NCBI GenBank assembly: GCA_026126205.1
Contig: JAHCJP010000008.1
Coordinates: 1-56,390 of the forward strand
Origin: Maricaulaceae bacterium
GTDB taxonomy: Bacteria > Pseudomonadota > Alphaproteobacteria > Caulobacterales > Maricaulaceae
Length of the DNA stretch: 56,390 nt
Direction: 5' to 3'
In this document: positions 9,650-16,918 of the stretch, piece by piece
Layout: every line of letters begins with the position of its first letter
Numbering within the stretch: the first letter of the stretch is position 1
The notes under the pieces: model-generated
The model's input: the letters and a program-made list of their open reading frames with translations, nothing else
What the model was told of the DNA's origin: nothing
The model's database searches: none
Position numbers and translations under genes: made by a program

Positions 9650-10776
9650 TGGGTATCGAGCATAACATGATGGCGCTCGAACTTTCGTCTGTGCTTCTCC
9701 AACAGCTTCGAACCGGAAACGCTAGCGGTTGGGCTGATCCGCGACTGTCAGCGCAATCTACCCTGTGGCAGGGGATGGCGGATTGGCCGAGGCCCGACGT
9801 TGCGTTTGAAGACAAGAGCACCAAGTCCACGCTCGCGCTTGAATTTAAGCCACCAAATCAGGTCAAACGTGAGTATATTACTGGCCTCGGTCAGATGATC
9901 ACATATCTCTCAGACTTTGAGTTTGCCGGTCTCGTTGTGCCGAAAAGATCGGGAGATGGATTTGAGATAGCAAAATACATTTCTGATGTTCTTTCCCGCG
10001 ATTTGGATGGCCTTCCCGTAGCGCTCTTCTCTTATGATAAGTCGGTATCGGATTTCACGGTGCTGCGAAGGCTCAAGCCGCGGACTGTCCCGTTGGCGAG
10101 TCCCCCCGCAGGATCGCGGCCGCGGACGTTCTGGGCATATTGGCGTGATCTGTCGAACTATGACCTGTTTGAGATTCTGAGAATCAGTGACATTAGCGAT
10201 GGGCAGCCGTTCGAAGCGGTATTCGCTAAATTTTGGAAGCAATTTGCAGCTACAGGAAAAGCGCGTACTTGGGAGGGCACCGGAAGAAAGAAGAAGAAGC
10301 TTAGCTCGCCTAGCCAGACTGCTGAGCGGCTGAATGCCTTTCTTGCTGTGCGGCATGCAGGGCTTCTAAGCTCCGATGGACGCCTCACATCGGCGGGCCT
10401 TGAGTTGCTTCAAGTGGGAAAGGTCTATGGACCAGATAGCGTGGCGTTCATCGATCTTTTAGCGCATTCGATCCTAGTCGACGGACGGCACCTAGATCTG
10501 ATTTTCTGGGTTGAGGAGCGCACGCGGTCAATCGATCCGACCGAGAAGAACAGTGCCAATGAATACCTATCGGCTCTGGACAAGCAACTCGTTGACCGGG
10601 GTGTCATTCCACCTCGGAAGGCAGGGGCGAAGAAGCCGCATTTCATTCGCGACGAGCCAAAGCTGTGGAATAAACTCGGGTTGCTGAAACACGATGGTGC
10701 CACGCAATATTTTCACGCGGGGCACGGATTTGTATTTGACTGGCGAAGAATAATAGCGGTGATCGAGGGACGATAG
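9649..10776 (+). CDS. Putative PD-(D/E)XK-family nuclease of the helicase/methyltransferase operon
   Basis: A 375-residue protein, translationally coupled to the methyltransferase (TGATG junction, GGAGG upstream). The N-terminal third carries the elements of a PD-(D/E)XK nuclease core in correct order and spacing: P49-D50, then E65-F-K67 on the next strand, then GLGQMITYL with Gln82, matching the RecB-like motif III. The remainder is a basic linker (RKKKKL) and a C-terminal segment that could be winged-helix. I know no named family for it. Position and motif suggest the DNA-cutting subunit of the operon. Composition is AT-rich relative to the chromosome, like the end of the methyltransferase gene. 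The nuclease reading is an inference from motifs only. Confidence 0.65.
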   Translation: MGIEHNMMALELSSVLLQQLRTGNASGWADPRLSAQSTLWQGMADWPRPDVAFEDKSTKSTLALEFKPPNQVKREYITGLGQMITYLSDFEFAGLVVPKRSGDGFEIAKYISDVLSRDLDGLPVALFSYDKSVSDFTVLRRLKPRTVPLASPPAGSRPRTFWAYWRDLSNYDLFEILRISDISDGQPFEAVFAKFWKQFAATGKARTWEGTGRKKKKLSSPSQTAERLNAFLAVRHAGLLSSDGRLTSAGLELLQVGKVYGPDSVAFIDLLAHSILVDGRHLDLIFWVEERTRSIDPTEKNSANEYLSALDKQLVDRGVIPPRKAGAKKPHFIRDEPKLWNKLGLLKHDGATQYFHAGHGFVFDWRRIIAVIEGR

Positions 10777-10833
10777 GGCAGCCCCAATCTGGCACTCCGG
10801 CCGACGTTGATCGTAACCTGAAGGAGCGGGGTA

Positions 10834-11430
10834 TTGAGAATCGCTATCCTCGCGTGGGGTTCGCTTATCAGGAACCCTGGTGACCTCGCCACTGCGACAG
10901 TATTCGAACCGAACGGCCCGCCCTTGCCTGTCGAGTTCAGTCGCGTTTCGGGCGACGGGCGCCTTACCTTAGTGATCGACGAGGCTATCGGCACGGCGTG
11001 TGCGACGTATACGGCGCACAGCGTTTTCGATGACCTCGACCACGCGCTTGAGAACCTTTGGAAACGCGAAGGAAGCAAGGGCGAGTCGTTACCGAGAGAT
11101 GTACGAGCGCACGGGCGGGTCGGTTTTTTCGATCGGATTTCCGGACAAGCGAGCACCATTGCTGAGGACCGCCATCCGCGCTCAGTCGAGGCAATCGAGG
11201 CGTGGATTGCCGCAAACGGATACGACGCCGCAATCTGGACGGCGCTCGCCAGCAATTTTCATGAGCCTAACAAGGCAGGCGAGCCGTTTTCTATTGAAGC
11301 CGCGATCCGCTATCTCGCAGCACAGGACGCACAGACGCTGAACATGGCGCTGGCTTACATTCGGCGTGCGCCGGCTGAAGTGCAAACGCCAGTGCGCACG
11401 ACGGTCAACGCACGATGGCCGGAAGGATGA
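10834..11430 (+). CDS. Gamma-glutamylcyclotransferase-like protein
   Basis: A 198-residue protein beginning at TTG 10834 behind AAGGAG. The N-terminal AILAWGSLI resembles the glycine loop (YGSN/YGSL) that opens the GGCT/BtrG fold, followed by LPVEFSRVS and a TLV strand as in that superfamily. The catalytic glutamate cannot be assigned with confidence. It sits three bases ahead of a DprA-like gene, and the pair looks like one transcription unit separate from the helicase operon (57-base gap). Function is unknown; a small-molecule or nucleotide-derivative role is possible. The family call is tentative. Confidence 0.5.
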   Translation: MRIAILAWGSLIRNPGDLATATVFEPNGPPLPVEFSRVSGDGRLTLVIDEAIGTACATYTAHSVFDDLDHALENLWKREGSKGESLPRDVRAHGRVGFFDRISGQASTIAEDRHPRSVEAIEAWIAANGYDAAIWTALASNFHEPNKAGEPFSIEAAIRYLAAQDAQTLNMALAYIRRAPAEVQTPVRTTVNARWPEG

Positions 11431-11433
11431 GCC

Positions 11434-12009
11434 ATGCCGGCGGCACAACGGTCGTATAGCCCGCAGGCTATCCCGCATGGTGAAGATAGATATCCCGACC
11501 GTCTGCTTCGACGGCTTGGGACGAGTGCGCCGCACACCATCACCATCATCGGATCGCCAGCATGGCTGGAATGCCCGCTGACCGCTTTCCTGTGCTCGAA
11601 AGAGGCTCCGGGTGCGACAATACTGAAAGCCTTTGACCAAGCGACGGCCTGGCGCGATGCAGGCCGCTGCGTGATCAGCGGCTTTCATTCGCCGCTCGAA
11701 CGACATTGCCTCGATATTCTTCTGCGCGGCAAGCAACCCGTCGTGATGGCGCTCGCGCGCGGCCTGGGCGCCTTGCGGTTGTCCGCCATGCAAAGGGAAG
11801 CTCTGGACGACGGCCGGCTGACGATCATCTCGCCATTCCCGGCAGCGGAGAAGCGCGTCACCGCTGATCTGGCACGTCAGCGCAATCGCCTTGTAGCCGC
11901 CTTGGCCGATGAGGTTGTATTCGCGTACATCGACCCTGGCGGACATCTCTCTCAGCTTGCGGACGAGATTGCTGCTTGGGACGGGATATGCCGGCAGCTT
12001 CATCGTTGA
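11434..12009 (+). CDS. DprA/Smf-like Rossmann-fold protein
   Basis: A 191-residue protein resembling the Rossmann core of DNA-processing protein DprA. The order ISGFHSPLERHCLDILLRGK, then LARGLGALRL, GRLTIISPF and LARQRNRLVAALADEVV parallels the conserved DprA sequence (SGGARGID, GLD, SEFP, RNRIIAGLS). It lacks the N-terminal SAM and C-terminal winged-helix domains of housekeeping DprA, and the first glycine motif is modified (GFHSP). Short DprA-like proteins of the SLOG superfamily occur in defence islands, where some are thought to sense nucleotide signals. GGAAGGA precedes its ATG. Its pairing with the GGCT-like gene suggests a shared function. Confidence 0.6.
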   Translation: MPAAQRSYSPQAIPHGEDRYPDRLLRRLGTSAPHTITIIGSPAWLECPLTAFLCSKEAPGATILKAFDQATAWRDAGRCVISGFHSPLERHCLDILLRGKQPVVMALARGLGALRLSAMQREALDDGRLTIISPFPAAEKRVTADLARQRNRLVAALADEVVFAYIDPGGHLSQLADEIAAWDGICRQLHR

Positions 12010-12060
12010 CGGGCGGTACCTTCAAGCAAAACGCCAGGCTTCAGGAAGTCGGGCTGGCCT

Positions 12061-12228
12061 CGGCGCTCTGCCCAAGCAGTCGAGTTCGCCTCTCGCATTC
12101 CGCAGCGTGTGCTCCTGATTGATGGACGCCGCCTGACGGAGCTGACGGTCGAGCACGGTGTCGGTGTGCGCTCCAGCCGTGTGCTGGAGTTCAAGCGCCT
12201 GGACGCGGATTTCTTTTCAAAGGACTGA
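12061..12228 (+). pseudogene. C-terminal remnant of an Mrr-type restriction endonuclease gene
   Basis: In the frame ending at TGA 12226-12228 the translation reads AVEFASRIPQRVLLIDGRRL, then TELTVEHGVGV and ending EFKRLDADFF-SKD. This is the conserved C-terminal end of Mrr-type restriction enzymes (LIDG-x-x-L-x-x-L, GVGV, final DFF). The same frame is closed by TGA at 12007-12009, and no start or catalytic domain lies upstream, so only about 55 residues survive. It indicates that a methylation-dependent restriction gene was deleted or replaced when the DprA-like pair arrived. It cannot encode an active nuclease. Confidence 0.7.
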
Positions 12229-12472
12229 CCGCCCGGCGGAGGGGATATCAATTCGGATGGCAGGTCGGCGGCAGTTTCGTGTGTGATTTCGTGGAGTTAG
12301 GGTTCCGTACTGGCGCGGCTCCAGTCCAGAGGTCGAGAGAAAAAGGGCGGAAAGAGAACGCTCGGAGCCGAGTGTGCCGAAGTCACAGTCCACAGGTCTG
12401 CGCCCGAACCGCGCGGTTCCTTGGCGTTTCAGCCCCGCATCCGCGCGCGGAGAACGTTCGACAGGGTAGAAT

Positions 12473-12565
12473 TGGCGGAGAGGATGGGATTCGAACCCAC
12501 GGTACGGCTTTTGACCGTACAACGGTTTAGCAAACCGCCGCCTTCGACCACTCGGCCACCTCTCC
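12473..12565 (-). tRNA. tRNA-Ser (GCU)
   Basis: Read on the minus strand, the gene begins GGAGAGG-TGGCCGAG, has anticodon GCT in the loop TTGCTAA flanked by CGGT/ACCG, a long variable arm typical of class II serine tRNA, the GGTTCGAATCC T-arm, and ends CCTCTCC-G-CCA with the CCA encoded. The acceptor stem pairs 7/7. Its 3' end faces the island at 1-12472, the usual orientation for island insertion at tRNA genes. Bases 12229-12472, between the mrr remnant and the tRNA, show no gene. Confidence 0.97.
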
Positions 12566-12599
12566 GTGCCGGCGGTGATAGCCGCGCGCGGCGGCGCTA

Positions 12600-14453
12600 T
12601 CAAGCGCGCTTGTCTTTGCGCCCGCGGACATAGGGTTCGGCCTGCTGGGCATAGAGGCTGGCGTAGGCGCCGCCGGCCGCCATCAACGCGTCATGGGGCC
12701 CTTCCTCGGCGATGCGGCCGGCGTCCATCAGAATGATGTGATCCGCCTCGCGCATATTGGCCAGCCGGTGGCTGACCAGAACTGTTGTGCGCCCGGTGCG
12801 CTGCGCAGCGCGCCTCATGAACTCCGCCTCGGCGGCGGGATCCATGGCCGAGGTCGGCTCGTCGAGGATGACGATGTCGGCGGCCTCGCGCAGCAGCGCC
12901 CGCGACAGCGCCAGCCGTTGCCACTGCCCGCCGGACAGCTCGCGCCCGTCGAGAAAGCGGCGCGACAGCCGGGTCTCGAGCCCGTCCGGCAATTCCTGCA
13001 ACAGCTCCGCCGCCAGCCCCCGCTCCGCCGCCGCCGTCAGCGCCGCGTCGTCCGCGTTGCGCAGGCCTTCGCCCATGTCGATATTGTCACGCGCCGTCAT
13101 CTTGAAGCGGGTATAGGGCTGGAACATCACCGCCATGCGCGCGCGCAGCGCCTCCGGCGCCCAGTCGCGCAGGTCCAGACCGTCCAGGGTCACCCGGCCC
13201 GCCTGCGGCGCATACAGCCCGGTCATCAGCCGGATCAGCGTCGTCTTGCCGGAGCCGTTGACTCCGACGATCCCCAGCCGGATCCCGGGCGGGATGTGCA
13301 AGCTGACGCCGTCAAGCGCCGGGCGCGGCGCGGCGGGGTAGCGGAAGCTGACATCCTCGAAGCGCAGGCCGTCGCCTGGTGTCGGCCCGGCGGCGGCGCG
13401 CCCGCGCGGCGCCGGTTCCGGCCCATCCAGGAAAGCGTAGAGATTGGAGATGTAGAGCAGGTCCTCATACACGCCGGTGAAGGCGCCGAGCAGCGAGATC
13501 AGCGCTCCCTGCCCCTGCTTGACCGCCGCGATCAACATCGTCATCTGGCCCAGCGTGATCGCGCCGCCGATAGCGGTCAGCACCACCCAGATCTTGGCGC
13601 CGAGATACACCGCCGAGCTGAGCGCGTTCAGCGCCGCGCCGGCGTAGGCCCGCCGCCCGCGCAGGCGGCGGTCCCGGCCATAGAGGTCCTCGAACAGGCG
13701 CTCGTAGCGGGCGAGAATCTGCGGCCCGGCGCCGTAATGGATGCGCTCGGCCGCCGACGCCTCGGCAGTCATCAGGCTTTCCAGATAGGCGCGCTCGCGC
13801 ATCTCCGGCGCGCGGCCGGTCTGGAAGCGGAACATCGCGGTGGAGAATTTCACCTCGCCCAGGAACAGCGGCAGCGCGCCCAACGCCATCACCAGCACCA
13901 GCAGCGGCGAGAAGGTCCATAACAAGCCGATGAACGCCAGCAGGGTGATCGCGAACTGCGCCCCTTCCAGCAGCCGGTTGACCAGGTTGAACGGCCGGCT
14001 GGCGGCGTGCTGGCGGGCCAGCTGCATCTGCTGCTGCACGCCGGCGTCCTCGATCTGCGCCAGGTCCATGGCCAGCGCCTTGTCCTGGATGGCGCGGCTG
14101 ACGGCGTGGCCCAGCTCCACCTGCAGCTTCGACTTCTGAAAGGCCAGCACCCGGCGCACCACCAGCAGCCCGCCCAGCACCACGGCCTCGACGGCCACCC
14201 AGACCAGCGCCGCGTCGCGGTCGGCCGCCGCCTGCGTCTCGATCGCCGCCAGCACGCCGTCGATGATCAGCTTGCCGATATAGGTCGCCGCCGGCGGCGC
14301 GATGGCCGCGATCAGCGTCAGCCCGGCGATGACCAGGGTCAGGCCCGGATTGGCGCGCCAGACCAGCGCCAGCGCCCGGCGCGCATAACCCGCGGCGGCG
14401 CGCAGCCCCGGCTCCGCGATGCTGCGTTCGGGAAGGTCGGACTCCATCGCCAT
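12600..14453 (-). CDS. ABC transporter, fused permease and ATPase (MsbA/exporter type)
   Basis: A 617-residue half-transporter of the type I exporter class. Residues about 20-330 form a membrane domain with five or six hydrophobic spans; the nucleotide-binding domain has Walker A GVNGSGKTT (Lys403), signature ELSGGQ, Walker B IVILDEP and the H-loop VSHR. It should act as a homodimer in the inner membrane. It lies 27 bases downstream of the glycosyltransferase-sulfotransferase gene on the same strand, and the preceding sulfotransferase overlaps that gene. The natural guess is export of a sulfated or glycosylated product, but the substrate is not determined by the sequence. Confidence 0.93.
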   Translation of the reverse strand: MAMESDLPERSIAEPGLRAAAGYARRALALVWRANPGLTLVIAGLTLIAAIAPPAATYIGKLIIDGVLAAIETQAAADRDAALVWVAVEAVVLGGLLVVRRVLAFQKSKLQVELGHAVSRAIQDKALAMDLAQIEDAGVQQQMQLARQHAASRPFNLVNRLLEGAQFAITLLAFIGLLWTFSPLLVLVMALGALPLFLGEVKFSTAMFRFQTGRAPEMRERAYLESLMTAEASAAERIHYGAGPQILARYERLFEDLYGRDRRLRGRRAYAGAALNALSSAVYLGAKIWVVLTAIGGAITLGQMTMLIAAVKQGQGALISLLGAFTGVYEDLLYISNLYAFLDGPEPAPRGRAAAGPTPGDGLRFEDVSFRYPAAPRPALDGVSLHIPPGIRLGIVGVNGSGKTTLIRLMTGLYAPQAGRVTLDGLDLRDWAPEALRARMAVMFQPYTRFKMTARDNIDMGEGLRNADDAALTAAAERGLAAELLQELPDGLETRLSRRFLDGRELSGGQWQRLALSRALLREAADIVILDEPTSAMDPAAEAEFMRRAAQRTGRTTVLVSHRLANMREADHIILMDAGRIAEEGPHDALMAAGGAYASLYAQQAEPYVRGRKDKRA

Positions 14454-14480
14454 CGCGTGTTCGCGGCGCGGCGCCGTGCG

Positions 14481-15959
14481 CTAGACGGCTTCCGGCGTCG
14501 CCGCCTCCCTGCCGCCGCCCCTCGCCATCTGCATCTGCGCCTGGGCGCGCAACTGCGCCACCTGCCGCGACACCACCGACCCGTTATGCGGAAACGGCGT
14601 CGCCGGAACCGGCCGACCGAGGAAGGGGGCCAGCTTCTCGAAGCCCTCGCCAGAGCAGATGTCGATGACGAGCAGGTCCTGCGGACGATCCCTGAAATAC
14701 TCGGCCACCGCCTTCACATGCTGGTCGTAGACCCAGGAGAAGCGCTCCGGCACGAAGTCGTAACAGCCGTAGGTGGCGGCGCGGAACAACTGGCGCACGC
14801 GATAGCGATGGGCCTCGTCCGGGTCTTCAGTCTCCTTGAAGGCCGGGGAGTTGAACCAGTGGTTCTGGCAGGACTGCAGCCAGCTTTCCTTGTCGCGCAC
14901 GGTGAGGATGAACTTCGCCCCCGGATAGTGCTGGTCCAGTTGCGGATAATAGGGCGCGACCGTGATGTCGGTGACGCCGTCATGGTGCTTGAGCAGAGTC
15001 AGGTCGTACTGGCCATAGGCGAGCTCGTTGTAGGTGTCACGGTCCACCGGGTAATGGACGGTGTCGAATCCGAGAATCTGCAGGGCGTGGGTCAACGACC
15101 GCGTGCCGGTGCGGCTGAGACCGATCCCGAACACTTTCGGCTTCTGGGCGCCGACGCCATAGGCCGGCGCATGGGCGTTCTTTTCCAGCCAGGCGTTCAG
15201 CTCTGATATGCTGAACGGGTCCTTTTCCTTGATCCCCAGCCGGTCGAGCTCGCGCTCCGCCAGTTCGGGAAGAGCGCGGATCAGACGGTCGATCTCTTCG
15301 GCGCTGCTGTTGCGCGGCGCAAGGCGGCGGGTGAACTCCACGGCGGCGCGTGCGACGGAATAGTCGTCGGCGCCGCCATTGGGCTGCGGCCAGCGTTGCA
15401 TGGCCATGTCCAGCCGCGCCTGCTGCATCGGGGTGCGGCTGCGCAGTTCACGCACGGCGTATTTGGCGAAGACGTGACGGAAGTACTGGAAATGGTCGTG
15501 CAGGATGTCGAAGTTGCGGAACTGCTTGCTCATCCGCAGCGGCTTCATCGCGATATTGCGCAGCCGCGATTCCGGGCGAAGCACGTATTTCATGTCGTTC
15601 TTCGGCGGTTCGATCTGCGCCATGCGGCGCACAAGATCCAGCCGCGTCACATGCACGCCGCAATGGATGCGCCCGCGGAAACGATCCGACACATAGGTGT
15701 CGACATAGGCGGTGTCGCAACGGTCGATGAAGCCGCGCATGTCCTCAAGGATCAAGCAGTCGGCATCGACATAGACCACGTAATCGCTGTTGTGCTCGAT
15801 GCGCAGCATCCGGTTCACGCATTCGGAGAACGGCCGCACATTGTCCAGAACGTGCACAGCATCCGGCCGGATATGCCGGATCGCCAGATCCAGCGCGATA
15901 TCGGCGGTGCGTTCGTCGATTTTACGAAAGACGAGATCGACCTTCGCCATGGATGTCAT
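14481..15959 (-). CDS. Glycosyltransferase-like/sulfotransferase fusion protein
   Basis: A 492-residue protein with two apparent modules. The N-terminal part (about 1-225) looks like a GT-A type glycosyltransferase or related domain: YVVYVDADCLI supplies a DxD motif near residue 73. The C-terminal part (about 270-450) is a PAPS-dependent sulfotransferase: GIGLSRTGTRSLTHAL is the 5'-phosphosulfate loop, and FILTVRDKESWL the 3'-phosphate site. The start is taken at 15959, where ATGA overlaps the stop of the upstream sulfotransferase; ATG 15950, nine bases after GGGGGA, is an alternative. No signal peptide is present. Such an enzyme could add a sugar and sulfate it. The single open reading frame makes a sequencing artefact unlikely. 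Confidence 0.75.
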   Translation of the reverse strand: MTSMAKVDLVFRKIDERTADIALDLAIRHIRPDAVHVLDNVRPFSECVNRMLRIEHNSDYVVYVDADCLILEDMRGFIDRCDTAYVDTYVSDRFRGRIHCGVHVTRLDLVRRMAQIEPPKNDMKYVLRPESRLRNIAMKPLRMSKQFRNFDILHDHFQYFRHVFAKYAVRELRSRTPMQQARLDMAMQRWPQPNGGADDYSVARAAVEFTRRLAPRNSSAEEIDRLIRALPELAERELDRLGIKEKDPFSISELNAWLEKNAHAPAYGVGAQKPKVFGIGLSRTGTRSLTHALQILGFDTVHYPVDRDTYNELAYGQYDLTLLKHHDGVTDITVAPYYPQLDQHYPGAKFILTVRDKESWLQSCQNHWFNSPAFKETEDPDEAHRYRVRQLFRAATYGCYDFVPERFSWVYDQHVKAVAEYFRDRPQDLLVIDICSGEGFEKLAPFLGRPVPATPFPHNGSVVSRQVAQLRAQAQMQMARGGGREAATPEAV

Positions 15960-16798
15960 TCCCCCCACTTCATCGGCCGGTTGAACTCGCCAGCGATGCG
16001 TTCGAACAGGTTTGCGTGATCTTCGGACAGCTCGCGCCTCCAGCGCAGGTCAAGCTGTATCGAGGCGTCATGATTGGCGTAATAGTCGCGCGTGCGGCCG
16101 TTCAGCGTCGCGAACGCGGCCTGCGCGCCATCCGGCAGCGCCCGCGCCGCCAGGAACTGCGCCCCGCTGTTGCCGCCCAGCGGGTGATGCCCGGCGGCGT
16201 GGTAATCCAACATCGCCGGCTCATAGTCGAGCTCAAGCAGCGCGCAAGCGCCGCGGATCACCCGTTCCGGATTCGTCGCCAGCTCTTCATAGCGCACACG
16301 CATTTTCGCGCCGTCGAAGGCGTCGTACAGCGCCTGCGAGCGTTCGATCTGCGCCATCCAGTCGCGCACCTGCTGTTCGGGTTCGCGGTCGGGGTATTTG
16401 CGCAGGCGTGAATTGACCACCGCGCGACCGTCACGGAGCAGAAAGAACAGCGCCGGACGCCCGCCGGCGGCGCGGAATTCCGCGGCGCGCTCGGCGATCC
16501 ATTGATGATCCTTGGTGGAGTCGATCACCACTGGCTTGCCGGCGCGTTCGGCGATCTGGTGATAGAGTGGGCGAGCGCGGTCCCATACGAAACCGCCCCA
16601 GACCGGACAGGCTTCGCCGCAGAGCTTGCACGCACGCTTGCGCAAGGGTTTGGCCGGATCGCCAAGATAACGGACCTTGCCAGCCTCGCCCGCATAGAAA
16701 GCGCGCGAATGGCTCCCGAGCATCATGCCCAGAAGGGTCGAGCCGGAATGGCCCGCGCCGCAAATCATTCCCGCCTGAAGGCGGGTCCCCGCTGACAT
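15956..16798 (-). CDS. PAPS-dependent sulfotransferase
   Basis: A 280-residue cytosolic sulfotransferase. The N-terminal phosphosulfate-binding loop is CGAGHSGSTLLGMMLGSH, and LLRDGRAVVNS is the 3'-phosphate-binding segment. A CKLCGEACPVW stretch near 57-67 could bind a metal or form a disulfide and is common in this bacterial subgroup. It precedes and overlaps the glycosyltransferase-sulfotransferase fusion by four bases, so both are made from one mRNA. The acceptor is unknown; exopolysaccharide or a glycolipid is likely given the neighbours. Confidence 0.88.
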   Translation of the reverse strand: MSAGTRLQAGMICGAGHSGSTLLGMMLGSHSRAFYAGEAGKVRYLGDPAKPLRKRACKLCGEACPVWGGFVWDRARPLYHQIAERAGKPVVIDSTKDHQWIAERAAEFRAAGGRPALFFLLRDGRAVVNSRLRKYPDREPEQQVRDWMAQIERSQALYDAFDGAKMRVRYEELATNPERVIRGACALLELDYEPAMLDYHAAGHHPLGGNSGAQFLAARALPDGAQAAFATLNGRTRDYYANHDASIQLDLRWRRELSEDHANLFERIAGEFNRPMKWGE

Positions 16799-16918
16799 GT
16801 TCCAACCTGTCGGGCGCGCATATTGCGATTCGCGCTACGCGCGCCGCTAGCCCCTCTCCATCAGTCGACGGAAAATCGGGCGAAATTGCAATCGGATTTT
16901 TCCGTTTTTGTGGCGGCT

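Larger units (their letters stand above)
1..12472. mobile_element. Genomic island abutting tRNA-Ser(GCU), left part truncated by the window
   Basis: The segment holds a serine recombinase module, a candidate restriction/defence operon, a DprA-like pair and an mrr remnant, and stops at the 3' end of a minus-strand tRNA-Ser gene. Base composition is lower and more variable than the 66-70% GC-looking core that follows; it is lowest by eye between about 8300 and 10800. The right boundary is inferred from the tRNA 3' end at 12473. The left boundary lies outside the window, and no duplicate of the tRNA 3' end (attachment repeat) was found inside it. Bases 1-83 carry no recognisable gene. Confidence 0.6.

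Noticed and set aside
2966..10776. Assignment of the left operon to class 1 DISARM
   Set aside because: DISARM needs drmA, drmB and a separate drmC; none of drmA or drmB is present and the PLD domain is fused to the helicase.
12693..13922. Long plus-strand reading frame opposite the ABC transporter
   Set aside because: It is a GC-skewed shadow: Arg/Gln/His-rich, no known motifs, while the minus strand encodes a complete ABC exporter.
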